Assembly (NCBI GenBank): GCA_027886175.1
Contig: JAJNNQ010000013.1
Location: forward strand, 3,383,501 to 3,447,500
Source: Phylloscopus collybita
Taxonomy: Eukaryota; Chordata; Aves; Passeriformes; Phylloscopidae
Direction: 5' to 3'
DNA length: 64,000 nt
The position numbers and the translations under genes are program-made. The notes below the pieces were generated by a model. It saw nothing but the letters and a program-made list of their open reading frames with translations. It did no database searches and was not told where the DNA came from. Positions 36,986-50,965 of the stretch are shown piece after piece (positions within the stretch are counted from its first letter, which is position 1; each line of letters begins with the position of its first letter).

Positions 36986-39900
36986 ATATTCAATTTTGTA
37001 AGACAGCATCTTCCTCACCTGAATGGCAATTAAAACCCCTAAAACTGACAAATAAATCCCTCCCTGAAACAGTAACTCATCTCAAGGATGCTTGCAAACC
37101 AATGAATCAAACCAGCATAGTTTGGATGATTCAAATATTTCATTTCAGTAGTTCTGATAATTAATTAATTTTTTTTCCATATTAATGGCTCAAATCAGTG
37201 AAGAAAACTCTATTCTGAATCAAGAAACAGAAGATTTACAAGGAGGAGTTCTAGGAAGTAGTTTCAGTTTCAAAAATTACTCAAACCAACCTCTTGCTGA
37301 AAGAAGCACACCTGCTTCCACCTCTGTTTTTCAGCTGGCTTAAAAATAACAAAAAAAAGTCCCAGCCAGCTGTAGCTATTTGTACAAAACCAGTTAGCAA
37401 ATCTCTTTCTGCCCACCTGTGGCTGCTCCTTCAGACAAAAAGCACAGGCCTGGAATGGGGCGGTGACCTTGCTGCTGAAGATGAAGCTGAGTGCCCTAGA
37501 GGTGGTTTCAGCCCTGGTTCCATGCTCCTCTAAGCCAATTTCCAATTATTTCAGGTGCAAGTTTTAGCATGTGCAGTAGCCCTCCCACTTTGTTTCCTCT
37601 CCTCATTACCATATGAAGACTTGCATTAGATGCCCACAGGCGTTTTGCAAATTCAAGGATTTTCAATTACCCCTCCTCTGACAGGCATCGTGTCATCTTT
37701 GCACAGCAGCTTTACATCGGTGAATGGGGGCTTGTGCATCACTGCTGCCAGCAGTGAATAACCACAGCCACTGCCCTCTCCTGCAGAAGGCTGAGCAGCA
37801 GCAGCAGCCCGTGCCCTCCTGGGTAAGTGACGTTGTTAAAGACTATAACAACACAGACTTCGACTTCAGAAGGCTGACAATGGCTTTGTTTATTTTTGGT
37901 AATTTTTTAAAATATTATTTTACAGAGAATAATTCAATTGGTGAAAGAAAGACTTTTTTTTTTTTTAATTACATTGGTCAAACTAGAGGGATATTAAGGA
38001 GAAGTTCCTCCTAGGGAAAGGAATGTAAACAAAGGTTACAGTTAGAAAAATTGAGTTTTTGTTGACAGAAAACTCTCTGGGAAAAGAGTTTTAGAAAACT
38101 AAAACATTTTAGGCACGAATCAGGACTACAAGTAAGCTCTGCTTTCCTTCCACAAATATTGCTGGATCTGTCTGTGGTGCCAGCCATGGACAGGAATGTT
38201 TTCAACAGTGGTTCTGCATCACTCACGGGGCATTTCATCACTGCTGTTCCTGTGTGTGCAAATGGAAAACCTAACTATGGAGCCAGCAATATCTGAGGGA
38301 TTAATATGATTTCTCATTAATGAGAGCTCTGTGCCCTTTGGAATGGGATATATTTAGCCTGTTTGTTCTCCTTTTTTTAGGTGGAGTATATTCTGCAACA
38401 TGCTGTGATTTCTGGCCTATTGATTAATGGGTCTTTCCACCACAAGCAATCTTAATCTTTCTTAATTGCCTTAATGGCCTCATGGCCTCTCTTTCATACT
38501 CTCTGCCCACTATGTTGTTGTTGCAAATGCTTTTGTATCTTAACTTCATGACTATACTATAGACTTAAAGGAAACTGACTGTGAAGTCTGTTGTTGCTCT
38601 TGCTCTTTCCATTCTTCAAACTCCTGTTTCAGGCTCCTAATATCTGTAGGTAATTTTTGGATGTAAATGTGCATATATTATAAAACAATTGTCCAGAATT
38701 CATCAATAAAGGAGTTTTTTTAAAGTAATTTTTAAAGTAAATTCCTACTATAGTTCTTCTTTTTCTTCCAGAGATCTGTAGTGCAGACCAACCAATATAT
38801 TTATATATTTATTACATTTATTATTCAAATCTGAAGTATGAAAATTTGTGGCTAGTCTTCAAATACAGTTGTGAGAATCCCAATTCTACAATTCATAGAA
38901 GACTTGAGTGAGTCTGCCCTGGAACGGTTTGCTATGATACACAGAATAACAGATGAAGAGTCCACAAATAAATATCTGGTTTGTGTCTCTGCTCTCTCCC
39001 GAGGGTTTATTTAGAAACAAAAGAAGTGATGAGACAAGGAGCTATCAGATTTTTTTACCATACACGTCATTTAAACTGCACGATGTCTGGGTCAGTCATG
39101 TTTGTTGGTCACTGTGTTTTGTTTGTGCTGTGGAATAGAAAGGCAGAAGGCAGACCAAGTAAATGACAGCAGATGGTTTACTGACTTAATTTTCAACCTA
39201 CTCTTTCTCCATATGAAGAGGTGGAATGCCAGCAGAAATCCGTGGACTGCCTGTGTCACCATTAGTCCACGGGCTAAATACAGTAGCATTACAAGAGCTT
39301 GACTCACGTAGCACAGACAACTTGCAGGAGATGTACCCACACAAAAGAATAATTATAACAGGGGTGTTGTTGACTTTCATAAGTGACCCTAGGCTCAAAA
39401 ATTTTGGTCTGCAAAGTCTACTCAGGATACAATACTTTTCAAATGCTTCCAGGCAAGAAGGAAAGGTTTAAGAAAGACTTAATCTAAGTGGTGACAGTGG
39501 CTTTATCCAAAGTTCTTTATTTGCCTGACACTAAGTTATTCCCAGCAACTTCCAAGTCTAGATCTAGTCTAGAGCCAGCTGTGCAAAAGCAAAGGCAAAA
39601 CTGTGAAGGCAGCAACTTCTATGGAAATAATTTCACTCCTCTCAGAAGGGAGAAGGTAATGCACAGTAATTGCAATACCCACAAACAGCAAATCTTTAAA
39701 ACTGTCAGTAGTCCAGAAATGTGTCACTTAGACCACTGTAATTATGGGAGAAAAGGTGACATTTGGGGCTGGAAAAAGAAACATGCTTGTGGTAGAGTCT
39801 TTTTATAGGAAAATGTCACCTGTTTAAAAGCCGTTCAGAATTTTGGCAAGTTAGAAATAATCGTGGCTGACATTACTTGGCAAAGAGCAGATGAAAAGAT

Positions 39901-41351
39901 CAAAACTGGATAATAGATAAAAGCAATCCGGCCCATGGTTCCATCTTTCAATTTATAATGGCAGCAGCAATGTCAAACACTCCAAAACCTGACAACCAAC
40001 GTGGTATGAGCAGGTATGAAAGCAGGGGAAAATGCCCAGGGGCAAAAAAAAAACAACCCAACAAACCACCCTGGCAATTTGAAGAAGAGAGCAATGCATT
40101 TCACCCAATTAGAAAAATTTGTGCACATGCATAAATATTGTTTATTTGCTTAGTTTTGGTGGGATAATTAATGTTAGCAGCTAAGATTTACTAAGACTTA
40201 TGGCTGGTTACCTCTGCAATGTTAGTCTTCATCCTTTCCTCTAGCATGAAGTATCACATTAATGAAAGCAAGCTTCCATCCTCTGAAAAGCAGGTAAATC
40301 CAGGCCTTATAAAGCCTGTCTAACACAGAGGCCAAATTTAAGCTGGAAGTTTGAACAAAAATTATGGTTTCAGATTAGTAGCCAAATAAAAGTTTTTTAG
40401 TAGAGTTTTTTTGTACACAGTTTCCTAGACTGCCTTTTCCTGTTGATTTTGTTGGGCAAGGCCAAAGGAAATATTCTTAAAAAGGTTCTGATCCACACAA
40501 CTCTGATATTAATTTCACCTTGCACTGCCAGCAGGGTTAGGCTCTGCAGATTTAGCACTGACACTGAAACAAGAGGTTTGGAGCTCTAGTAGCCAAGGTC
40601 AGGAAAAGACATTTTTCCCAATGATGAAGACAGATGGGCAGAGGAAGTCAAAGGTATGAAGTATTTTAATGATGTCTCGCTTATGCTCTAACCACCTTTG
40701 CACTCAGTTCTGAAACTGGTTTTAGACACACTTCAATTTCATTTTAATTTTTGCCATCATACTGAGGTTGAACTTGTTATATAGAGCCTCAATTGACTCA
40801 AAAAGTCTGATTATTCGATTTGTGGGTATTTTTAATTCTAGTTTACCAATAATGCAAAATTAATCTTAACATCCAGCTACAGACACCACATCAGCTTTTA
40901 CAGGGGGAAAGGTTTTTTCCTATCTTTTAAATTTGAAATGTTTGAAAAATCTTTCTATAGCACAGTCCACCCTGGGAACACTGAGAACTTGAGGTTTGAT
41001 TTTTGCCTTTTATTTTTCCTGATCTACAGGAAACTTGTTCTGATGTTTAATGAAGAAAAACATGACAGGAACCTACCCACCCTATTAAAAGGTGTTTGAG
41101 AAAGCAGCTACAAAATATGCAGTAGTTATTTATGGCTACAGTTACCTTTCTCTGTTGAATAGAGTGGATCAGCCCTGTATAAAACATCCTGGGAAAAAGA
41201 ATAAAACCCCTGTGAAAAGGGAGCCCTGGCTAGGTGGGAGCTAAGATGCAGGAAATCAGGACATTAAGGAATGTTTGCTCAGTGCTGAAATGGTTTTTCT
41301 TGTGTATATGTTCTTCCTTGTTTGGTTTGATTTTTATTTAATGATATTTTC
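36986..41351. other. Gene-free stretch
   Basis: No gene or clear transposon recognised. Several overlapping frames at 39.0-39.8 kb (up to 106 codons) on both strands share no recognisable domain. Confidence 0.5.
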
Positions 41352-41452
41352 AGGAAAAAAACCAAAAACAAACAAACAAAACAACAACAACAACATCAAC
41401 AAAACAACCACAAACCAACAAAAACCAAAAAACCAAACCCCAAACCCCAAAC
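41352..41452 (+). repeat. A/C-only low-complexity tract
   Basis: About 100 bases of CAAA, ACA and CCAAA units with a single T. Frames crossing it read as Asn/Thr/Lys/Pro-rich and are artefacts. Confidence 0.93.
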
Positions 41453-44400
41453 TAGCTCTGGCCTTTGCATTTATTTGCCTTTCTGGGACTTGGGGAAGGG
41501 CTGGCATTTTCCTCAACAACAGAGCTCAGCACCATCTGATGGAGCCTCTCAGCTGAATCTCCTGATGCTGAACACAGCTCTCTCTTGCCATGGTACTGTG
41601 GAAATCTATGGTATAGTCAGGGCAGTGCAAGTTTATTTGATCTGTAGCCATCCAGGTGATGGAAATCTTGTCTGAAACTTCTCTTGAAGCCTGGGTGAAG
41701 CACATTTGTAAAGAGGATCATAACTACAGTAGCAATTGGGTACTGATAGTACTAAGTCCTGGCCTTATTGAAGTCAATCAGTATTTCCCATAGATTTTAC
41801 TGTGCCTCAGGTGTTCCTTGACTCTCAGAGAACCAAGTTTTAGCTAGCAATAGCATCTCTTTGCTGATTTTTGTGCAGTTTTAAAGGTGTTGTTTTTTTT
41901 TTTCAACAAGAAGTTATCCAACAGCCATGATTATGGTCGCATCAAACACCTACCTACCTACATCAAACAGCTAACAAACCAGGAGGGATTCTTGGGAATG
42001 AAATGGCTGCATGACAATGGAAGGAACACCTTTTAACACCACCTCCACCACCACGTCATCAACATCACTAGAAACTATCTTTCCTGAATTTTTACTCCTC
42101 TCACAGGCCCAAACTGATGTAAAAGGAAGGAAAGAAAGAGAGAGATGGAGAGAGAGGAAAAAACAAAGCGGTGTTGCCATGAGAACCAAGGGGCTACAGA
42201 GACAACAGGAAGTCAACATTTTCTGGAACTAGAAAACATGAGTATTATCATTACATTAATAATTAAATCTTTATGACACAAAAGACATATCACTTACTTC
42301 CCAACCTCAAGGTCATACTTTGCTGTGTCACACTTCTATGTCCTTGCCCATATCCTGATTCCTCCAACACCTATTTAAGTGTTTAATTTCACTAACATAA
42401 AGAATCTTCACAGGTCCACCAGTAACAAGGAAGTAGAGGCAAACATTTGTGCCAGGACTTAAAACTTTTCTCTTTAGCTACACTCCACTGTTGCATGTGA
42501 ATCAGCAACTATGTTTGGTGCACAGCAAACACAATGCTGGCAGCAGGACAAAACTGGAAAGGTGGGGGAAGTGAGGATTCGTCAGATTCTGTGAAAAGTG
42601 CAGAATTTAAAATGAGTTTGTTCACTGCCCGTAGGATGCTATTCCACCCGGAAATAATAAAAGAAACCCAGAACTACAACCCCACCAAGAGCAGTGCCTG
42701 AATAGTTCTGTGCTGCACCCACAGATCTACCAGAGTCAAAGACATCTCTCTGTTCCAGAATGCTTCAAGTAAACTTAAACCAGTGGAATAGTGAAAGGGT
42801 TGTGTATTACAGCTACAGTATTGCACGTCCTCAGGGCTAGAAGTTAGGAGACCTGAAGTTTTAGATTAAACTTGAATGCTGTCACTCTGGTGTAAAATTA
42901 ATGCAGAAGGTGTGGGAAAAAAGGTGGTAGGAAGCTCTGGAACACAAAGAGATATGTTACCTTTGGCATTCAGTTTGCATTAGCCTTTTTCAGCCAGCCA
43001 TGTATCTTGCTTAGAGTAACATTTTTTTTGCCCAACTCCACCCTCACTCAAATATATGTAGATGTAATCATAAAAAGCTCAAGTTCATCAGGGTACATGG
43101 ATGCATACATGGTTTTCATTACAAATCATCTGCTTGCTTTCCATGAAGCTGTTTAGGTGCTTAGACTCACTTGTATTCTTGAAATCACTCAGAGTGATTT
43201 CTAAGTCAACCCCTAAGTGAATTTTCTTCTGCCTTCATCCAACCAACATCATGGATGTACTCCTTTCTTTGGCTGCTTGTCTGCCCTTTAAACTCACTAA
43301 CCCTGTAGTGCTCTAAAATGTCTGCATACTCACCAGCATTTCTCTGTAGATTTTCTTCCCCTTATTTTGTCTGAGTTCATAGTTTTGTTTAACTGTATGA
43401 AAAACATTCAGCTCCCTTGACTTGTTTCGTCTTCTCTGGACCATAAGTAGCATCTGATGTTTTTTCTCCTATTTTTGAAACAGTGTCCCTGGCCTCTGTC
43501 TTCATTCAAGTAGCCTTTCAACCCCTTTTGACCATCATTATTATTGTCCACATTTCAGTTCTTCACAAAAAGGCAAGAAAAAGGAGGAACAACAGGATGC
43601 AAGAGTGTATCAGAAGTGCTGAGACTCTTCAGAAAATTCAATTATCTTAATTTTATTCTTAGAAATAATCAGTGTACTAAAATCACCGATATTTTTCTGG
43701 GTCTATTTTAAATTACAGTTTGATAATACAGATTTTGAGATGGCAGACCCCACTTGATGAATAACAGCATCCAAGTTCTGCACTGCCTTACTTGAAGAAT
43801 TGAAGTCACAAACCTCCTCAGAACGGGCCTGAGAACCACAGAAGATAAATGTCATGAAGTGTAGAAAAACAGGCAAAAGAGTAGAGAACAGTTTCTCCAA
43901 GAGAGAACTCTAGTTCCTGGCCATGTGATGGCTCTTTGCCTAAGGTTAACTCTGCACTGAAGGCTGCAGTGCTGTGGAGCAGCGTGCTGGCTTAGCTCCT
44001 GGAGCTGGTCTTGCCCCAGGAGGTCAAAATCCCCTGTGGGCAAGATCCCTGTGCTCCTCAGTTGGCTCCTGTGCTGTACCAGAGCAGTTTGGTTAGAAGT
44101 TTGTAGCCCTGCAGAGTAGACACACACCATGGAGGCACAAGTAGTTTTGATCTGATGGAGGGAATAGTTGTTGGGTGCAATGTAGGAAATACAATCAGCA
44201 ACTTCTCCCACTTTTGACAATTCATACATCGTGTAGAAAGAAGCCATTACAGTAATTTTGAAGCCAAACAAGTAGGGCAAGAAGGCTTCTCCACACTTTT
44301 GTGATCAAGTTGGCATCTAACCTCCAAGCTCACTTAAATCTCTTTCATCTCTAAAAGAATTGACTGTAGCCCAATCAGATGCCTACCTGTGCTTATCCTA

Positions 44401-47400
44401 GAGTCCCTACAGGATTTCACAACAGGACTTTCCAGACAGCTGAAGTGTCCCTGTGCACAAGTGGACTGCATTTCTCAGTTGATGTCCACAAGGTTTTATG
44501 TTTAAGAATTTCTGGTAATTTACAAAAAAAGTTGTAACTTTAGTTTTGTAAGAAATAACTTGCACTGGAGCCTAACTATGGTTGGTAATTTTTCTACCAG
44601 CAGCTAATATGGAGCTTGAGGAAGGCTAATTTCTCTTTCCAAAAAGAGCATGGATGGTTTGTGACAGCCTTTCTAGCCCATACAAGATTCTTCAGAAATG
44701 TTGGCCTAAACCTTTAAAAAATATTTCATAACAATAAAAAGTGCTCTGAGCATTTTACTTCCAGCAGGACAGAATAACCTGTTTATGTGAAAACCATGTA
44801 CTGAATCTGTCCACATATTTTCCCTGCAAAACATTTTCTAATCATGCTGTTAAAGGGGATGAACATATTTTAGAATATTAAAATTTGATTTTGCAAAGAC
44901 AAATTTCAATATTAAAACACATATAATGACTCTTAGATTAAGCTTTTCTGATATACTTAATACCCAAGCTAAATAACTAATCCACAGAGAACAGGAGGTG
45001 GACTCAGCAGCTGAGTAAGATTACAATTTTAGGACATACTGTAGAGGACACGGGGAAATGCAATCTCATCATTTTCTTAACAATATTCACTATATATTGG
45101 TTAGTCAAAACCACCTGGCATATAAATCAGAAAAAAACCCCGACATCCTGCATTCACATTGAAATTGTCTCATAGGCCTGAGACCTGCCTAGTACACAAC
45201 TGCAGCTGTGCAGTTTTATCCTTCAGAGAAGAGGCAGAAACTACTGTGTGAACTGCATTTCATTCAATGGTCTGTTTAGCAAAGCACAGCTACTGCTCAA
45301 CTTGGATATACAACCTGGAGGGAAAAATTACTCTCCAAGAGGAGCTGATCAATCACAAAGTAAGTGAACACAGTAACCATTAATCACAGATGAAAAATCA
45401 GTGCATGTTTACTAAGACAAAAGATTGGGAAAGGGTTCCTAAAAAAATTTCACTATTTTCATAGCAGCAAGGTGTCAAAGAACAAGAAATGGAAACAGCA
45501 TTATAGAAAATCCTTTACCTTAAAAGTAATGCTTTTACTTATTACTGGATTTGTTATACTTTTATGCAGACCAGGAAATGCTGTAATGCACAATCCACAA
45601 TATAACACATATCAAGTAAAAGGGATTTGCTGAAGTATTCAAACCAGTGTCTATGCATGCATCTGTACAGACACTGTATTGATGTAGACACACTCTGCTG
45701 TGCTCACTGCTGCCCACATGAATGTGTTACAGTTGTTCACTAATGCCTGTAACACCCTGTGCACATGCACATGGGAGAGAGTGGGACATCCCCACATGCA
45801 GCATGTGAGCTGTTGCAGGGAGCAAACTCCTCTTGCAAACAGTCTACCTGAGAGACACTACACTTCACACAAAGTATAGTACAATATATACATATATTGT
45901 ATAATATATGCAAACATAGATGGGTAAACGTGGGTAAAATACCAATTTTCTTCACTTTCTTTCACATAACAAAACATGAATTTTTATTAGGCTGTGATTT
46001 ATTTAATAAATACTGTAAGTTCTTATACTTCCTCAGGTATGTCTACATGCAGGAAAGTAAAGCTAATTTAATTTAATGATTTGTAGGCATATTATCACAT
46101 GAACTGATCAGTTATATTTTACACGTATTTTTCAACAGCCTATAAAAAATTAAAATTAAAAAGGTTGAAAGTTTATATTTTAAAGGGTTCTTTAAATGAT
46201 TTTTTTCATAAATTACTTTTCTTCTGGCTGAAAATGGTTTTATTTATTTTAAGAGTAGCCAGATCTTTACAGAAGAACATATAGAAATTAAAAATCAAAA
46301 AAGAAATAAGATCATTTTACCTTAACAAAAAGAACCTTAAAATTATTGCTGTCCCTTGGACCAAAATATAAAGTCAGATTTAAGAACACTTCAGAAGTTG
46401 TCTGCAACCCTCTTCGTATTTATCAAGTGGTTCAAATGATGAAATGTTGTATTATCTGTAATAGGCTATATATTCCTGCTATGTGACAGGATTTTCTCTC
46501 CATCCAGCAAAGAAAATTCATTATCTATGCCACAGGAGTAAAGCTAAATCCTTAATTTTAAAGGTGTATGAAGGTTACTTGAACGCTTTTTCTTTCTAAA
46601 ACCACTGATATGTCATTTATATTCTCCAGAAGGAGAGAATTTGTGTACAAGCAAATGTCTCTGTGAAAGAGCAAGGTTTCTAACATTTAGCATATCTATA
46701 TCTCAGCACATTTTTAACCTGAACTACTGTTTGCTTCCTGAGGCACTTATATGGGGAAAACAGATTAAAAGCAAGCAGGAAATAATGGAACTGATTTTTT
46801 AATGTGAGCAGGATTGGGCCTAAGTGGCTGTTAGCTTGAAGGACAAGGATCCTGGTCTGTTTCATGTGCCCCTTAACACAGACACCTCTTTGGCTTTGCA
46901 GAAAAGATGTCGTCTTGGAGGAATTTCTCTCATGAGTAATTTCCATGTATTTTTCCTCAAACGGGACAGGAGCTCTTGCCTTGCCAAAGTAGAGTGAGAC
47001 AGAAAATTTAATTCTGTGCACAGGCCTATCCTGGGAAGCACAGCAACCAAGCTGAGGTATTTTTGGTGTCTACTTGTTGACGCTGACCTGCACAATATCT
47101 GTGGCAGGATGTATATCAGAGAGATGACGCGTGTCCTAACCTCAGCCTGCTATCACAAACCACTTGGCACCGTGCAGCACGCAGAGGGAGGACGGCACTG
47201 GGGAGCAGCATCGTTGCAGGGAAAACAGCAGTGAATCAAATTGCTCTTTCTCACAGAGGAGGCCCTGAAAGGCATGGTTTTTAAGCACCAGGCTTGGATA
47301 TGATTCTGCTCTTCAGCTGTCTCTGGAGCACAGGCGATGTGCTTGCAGCAGTCTGGGCTGGGCGACTGCTGGGTGAGAGGAAGGAAACTGGAGAAAGTGG

Positions 47401-48419
47401 ATCACCAGGCTCTCTCATGCAAGTCCCTGCTTTATGTTTATTTTGATGAAATAACTGTGCTGTAGCATTTTTAATTACTCAAAATTATCATCCTACTTTG
47501 TCACCAAAATAGTACAATAGATAATTGATCTGCTGATCCAAAACAGCACAATCCCCAGCAGTATGTTTGTACTAATTCACGAGGGCTTTTTTTAATGAAT
47601 TTGGGAAGCTATCTATATACCTACACAAAGGTCTTATTTTATTATTAACTACAGTAATTTCATACTGGAACCCTAACATTACAGCGCAATTTAGTTGAAA
47701 CTGTTGAACTTGTGAACTGTTAACAATACAAATAACACAATAATAGCGAAGAATCCAAACACTTAGCAGCAGCAAACTAATAATCAGTAGCACTTTCATG
47801 CCAAATAAGCTACCAGGGAATTATTAATTTCACCTCCCTCACCGCAGCACCGCTGGTGTTTCAAGACATTTCTCCTCTGAGGAAAGAAGCTGACTTGTGC
47901 CCCAGCCCTAAACCAGGGCGGGTGTCTCCTCTGGGCAAAGGTATGTCTGGTGGTGCCCCCAAATGTTTTCGAAACAGCCTCCTCCCCCTCTTGATGGGGC
48001 CACAGTGAACACAGGCTGTGGGTCCAGCCCTGTCCCAGGCTATGCAAACAAGATACATTTCCAGCACCTCACCCTCGTTGAGGTAATTTGCCTCATGAAG
48101 GTAAGGAGCCAGGAGGTAAATAAATAGTTCTGTTGAGCCAGGCCTTGCCTGTACACACCTGTATCAACAAGGATGCAAGCACAATTATCTTACCTTAATG
48201 AACTTAATCTTTAATTTCACAGCTTGGCCCTTGTGCTCAGCCTCTTAACAAAGGAGCTGAACTGTTTTGTCCATATGACCACTCTTCCTCCAACAGCTGT
48301 GGAAACTTAAAGCCACGACAAGGATTTTTGCCCCTTGTGAAACTGTCAAAAGCAATAAATATTTTTCTTTTTTTCCATCATTAGACCCCGTTAAGAAAGC
48401 CTGGCCATTGTCCACTGTA
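41453..48419. other. Gene-free stretch
   Basis: No gene recognised. The longest frame, 142 codons on the minus strand (43852-44280), begins at a TTG rather than an ATG. It has no domain I know and lies in DNA without CpG or splice signals. From about 47 kb onward the GC and CpG content begins to rise towards the CpG-dense cluster. Confidence 0.5.
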
Positions 48420-49355
48420 ATTCCCAGCGCTCACGGGGCAGGAGCTTTATTGTCCCAAATGAATCCTGAAGTGTGAACAATGCGGGGGAAAGCGGCCACC
48501 CTTTTCGGCAGGGTGTAGCTGCGAGGAATGCGGCGCTTCCCCACGGACGGCTCCGCCAAAAGAGCACTTGTGTTTTTTAACACTGGCCTTTCAGGAGGAT
48601 GCTCGAGTTAAGGCATTGTGGCCCACTGTAAATAGATGCACTCGCCAGAATGGGGCTTCGTCATCCCTAATTAGGGAAGTAACTCCAGAGAGACAGCATG
48701 TCACTTGCAAGACTGGGCTCATTGTTGGGTTTGTGCGCGTCCCCACAATGTGAGGTAATTGGAGTTGTACCTTTTAGAAAGCTGCTAATTTCACATAGGA
48801 AGTGCTAACAAGACCTTTGTGTGCCATGTTTTCCTTCGTCCTTTCTAAGGAAGTTACAGAGCTCGAGTACTGGGAATGGCTGGGCCAAGGCCTGCCGGAG
48901 GAGGCTGCGGTAATGAACCACTTCAGCCCCCCGCCAGAAAAAGGAGGCCTAATTTTCGGGCCTGAGAAGACGAGGACGGACAAAAGGTTCTGTTTAAGCT
49001 TATTATACAAGACATTCTCAGTGCCTACACAGCTTTCCTCGAAATGACCCTCTCAAAATAAGTGCATCAAGTTTGAGCAAATAGAAACATGCAACTTTCG
49101 AGGCTGGGGGTTATAGTTTTCTTTACAAAGCCATTTATATAATGTAAGCCGCAATTAGCGCGGAACGGAGCAACAAGATCTAGCGAGGAAAGTTCCCCTG
49201 ACAAAGGACAGAAATTAGGGGAATAAGTAACAGTTAAATATTGGCTTTGGATAACTGGCTGAAAAGGCCTTTCATATCAGATGCGGATGTAGAAAAATAA
49301 AATAATTTTACTCCAAATATCTTTCGCCGCAAAGTTTGGCTTTTAAATCGCCCAC
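48420..49355. promoter_or_regulatory. CpG-dense block, candidate regulatory element
   Basis: I count 35 CpGs between 48428 and 49350, against near-absence over most of the window. There are no simple repeats in the block and no long open frame. It mixes GC-rich segments (AAGCGGCCACC, CGCGGAACGGAG) with AT-rich homeodomain-like pieces (CCCTAATTAGGG at about 48665-48676, GCAATTAGC, CTGATTGATT). This mixed texture is common in conserved developmental enhancers. CpG density is below that of a classic island promoter. Target and activity are unknown. Confidence 0.45.
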
Positions 49356-50231
49356 TGATTGATTCCACTAATTTCAAATTATCTAGACAGAATGAATCTG
49401 GCCTTAAAAAAAAAAAAAAAATAGAAAAAACTGAAAAGCCTCTCAGCTTTTAAGCCTGACAATATCAGCAAAACGTCCATAGGAATTACATATAAAAATT
49501 CAAACAGTAATGAAACAAATTACTACTTACAGTATGAAAAGTCTGCAAAAGCTTTTTATAGACTTGAAATGCAGAAGTTATATAAACTACTCAGTGAAAA
49601 GAATTAGAAAATGACCTTTGCAGATCAGGGGCAAAAATGAACAGTCTTCAGGGGAAAAAAAAAATCACTGTTAACAATGGCTTTTAATGCCATTTTGCTT
49701 CCCTCATTTATCTAATAATCATGGCAAGGTTAGGGTAAACAATGAACAGTATGTTTTCACATATTCCACCTTTAGTGTCCTCCATATGAATTTCTAAAAC
49801 ACTTAAGAGAATAGATACATAAACCTGTGACCTTCAAATGAGCTTTTTGCTACTTCTAACATTTTGAATAAAAAAGGTCAGAAAATTGAACCGCTTTTGC
49901 ACAGTAATGAATTCCATTCTGTTGGGTAAACAAAGCTAAATTTTAAAACATGGACCTGACATCTCTATAGCTCAAGAAGCTATTCTCTTCTTTGGGCGCA
50001 GGGGGGAAGGGTGAGGAATGCAAGCACTCCACCAGCCACCCCCTAAATTACTGCAGCATCCGCCAAGGAAAGAAGGAGGAGGAGGAGACAAAAATATTTG
50101 GTTTTATTCAGCGAACAGCCATGATTTCCAAGGCCAGTGCAACACAAATGTTGGATTTTTAAGACTTTTTTTTCCTCCACCTCTCCCCCCTCAGTGAATA
50201 ATTGATCCAGTCCACACAAAAAAAGAAGCCA
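49356..50231. other. Gene-free AT-rich spacer
   Basis: AT-rich interval between two CpG-dense blocks. It contains an A16 run (49406-49421). No gene recognised. Confidence 0.55.
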
Positions 50232-50965
50232 GCGCTACCCTCATCAAGCCAGCTCTTACTGATGAGGGCCTCCAAAAGTTACTTCAATTTCCGCCGTGCT
50301 TTTGTCCGTGAGTTGTCCTGGCTGAAAGGCCCGGTTAGGTATTGTTGCAAAAAAAGTCTGCGCCCACGTTTATTCCCCCCCTCTAATTCATACTCCGCAT
50401 TGTGGGGTTTTGCTATTCAGGGACTGATTGGACAACAGCCCAAAGAATGGCCCCAGTGATTAGGCTCTCAGCATGGGTCTGGATTGTGGGTATAAACCCA
50501 GGGCTGGGGCTTGAATTCATGGCCGCTTTCTGCTTCCTCCTAGCGCCTCCCGCGCCCAATATTTTCTGCATCCTTTGCTGCAGGTAATGCATTCCTTCAT
50601 AACAGGAAATGGAATCTGTATAATTAGCCAGCACAGTAGTGTGCGAGCCCTTGAAAGTCTCGGGGTTGTGCCCCGGGAAGCAATCGCGCTTTGGGATTGA
50701 CAGGAACTCGCGGGATTTTGGCCAGGGTGGGATAATACCAAACCCCGAGTATTGTCATGACAAGGTATTCATCCTGCTTGACAAAGGAAACTTTTCTGCC
50801 GTCCCCCCAGGGGCACACAGGGGCGAGGCTGGACACAAATTTGTTTGTTTAGAAGTGGAGGTGCGGTTTGCCCAGCCCACGGCCGTTCCCAAAGGCCGGG
50901 CCCGATCCCTTCCCTGCCATCCCGCTCCCCACTTCGCTTTACATTTGAAAGTATGGCAGCTGCGC
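50232..50965. promoter_or_regulatory. CpG-dense block with promoter-like signals
   Basis: About 30 CpGs between 50232 and 50963. Within it are an inverted CCAAT box (ATTGG, 50427-50431), a TATAAA (50491-50496) and, downstream, a good splice-donor sequence TGCAG|GTAATG ending at 50583. An ATG at 50519 opens 21 hydrophobic codons to that donor, resembling a signal peptide. However, the TATA-to-ATG spacing of only about 23 bases leaves essentially no 5' leader, so a coding first exon is doubtful. It could be an enhancer, a lncRNA promoter or coincidence. Confidence 0.35.

Noticed and set aside
43852..44280. 142-codon minus-strand frame.
   Set aside because: It starts at TTG. An in-frame stop lies just upstream, no domain is recognised, and the surrounding DNA looks non-coding.
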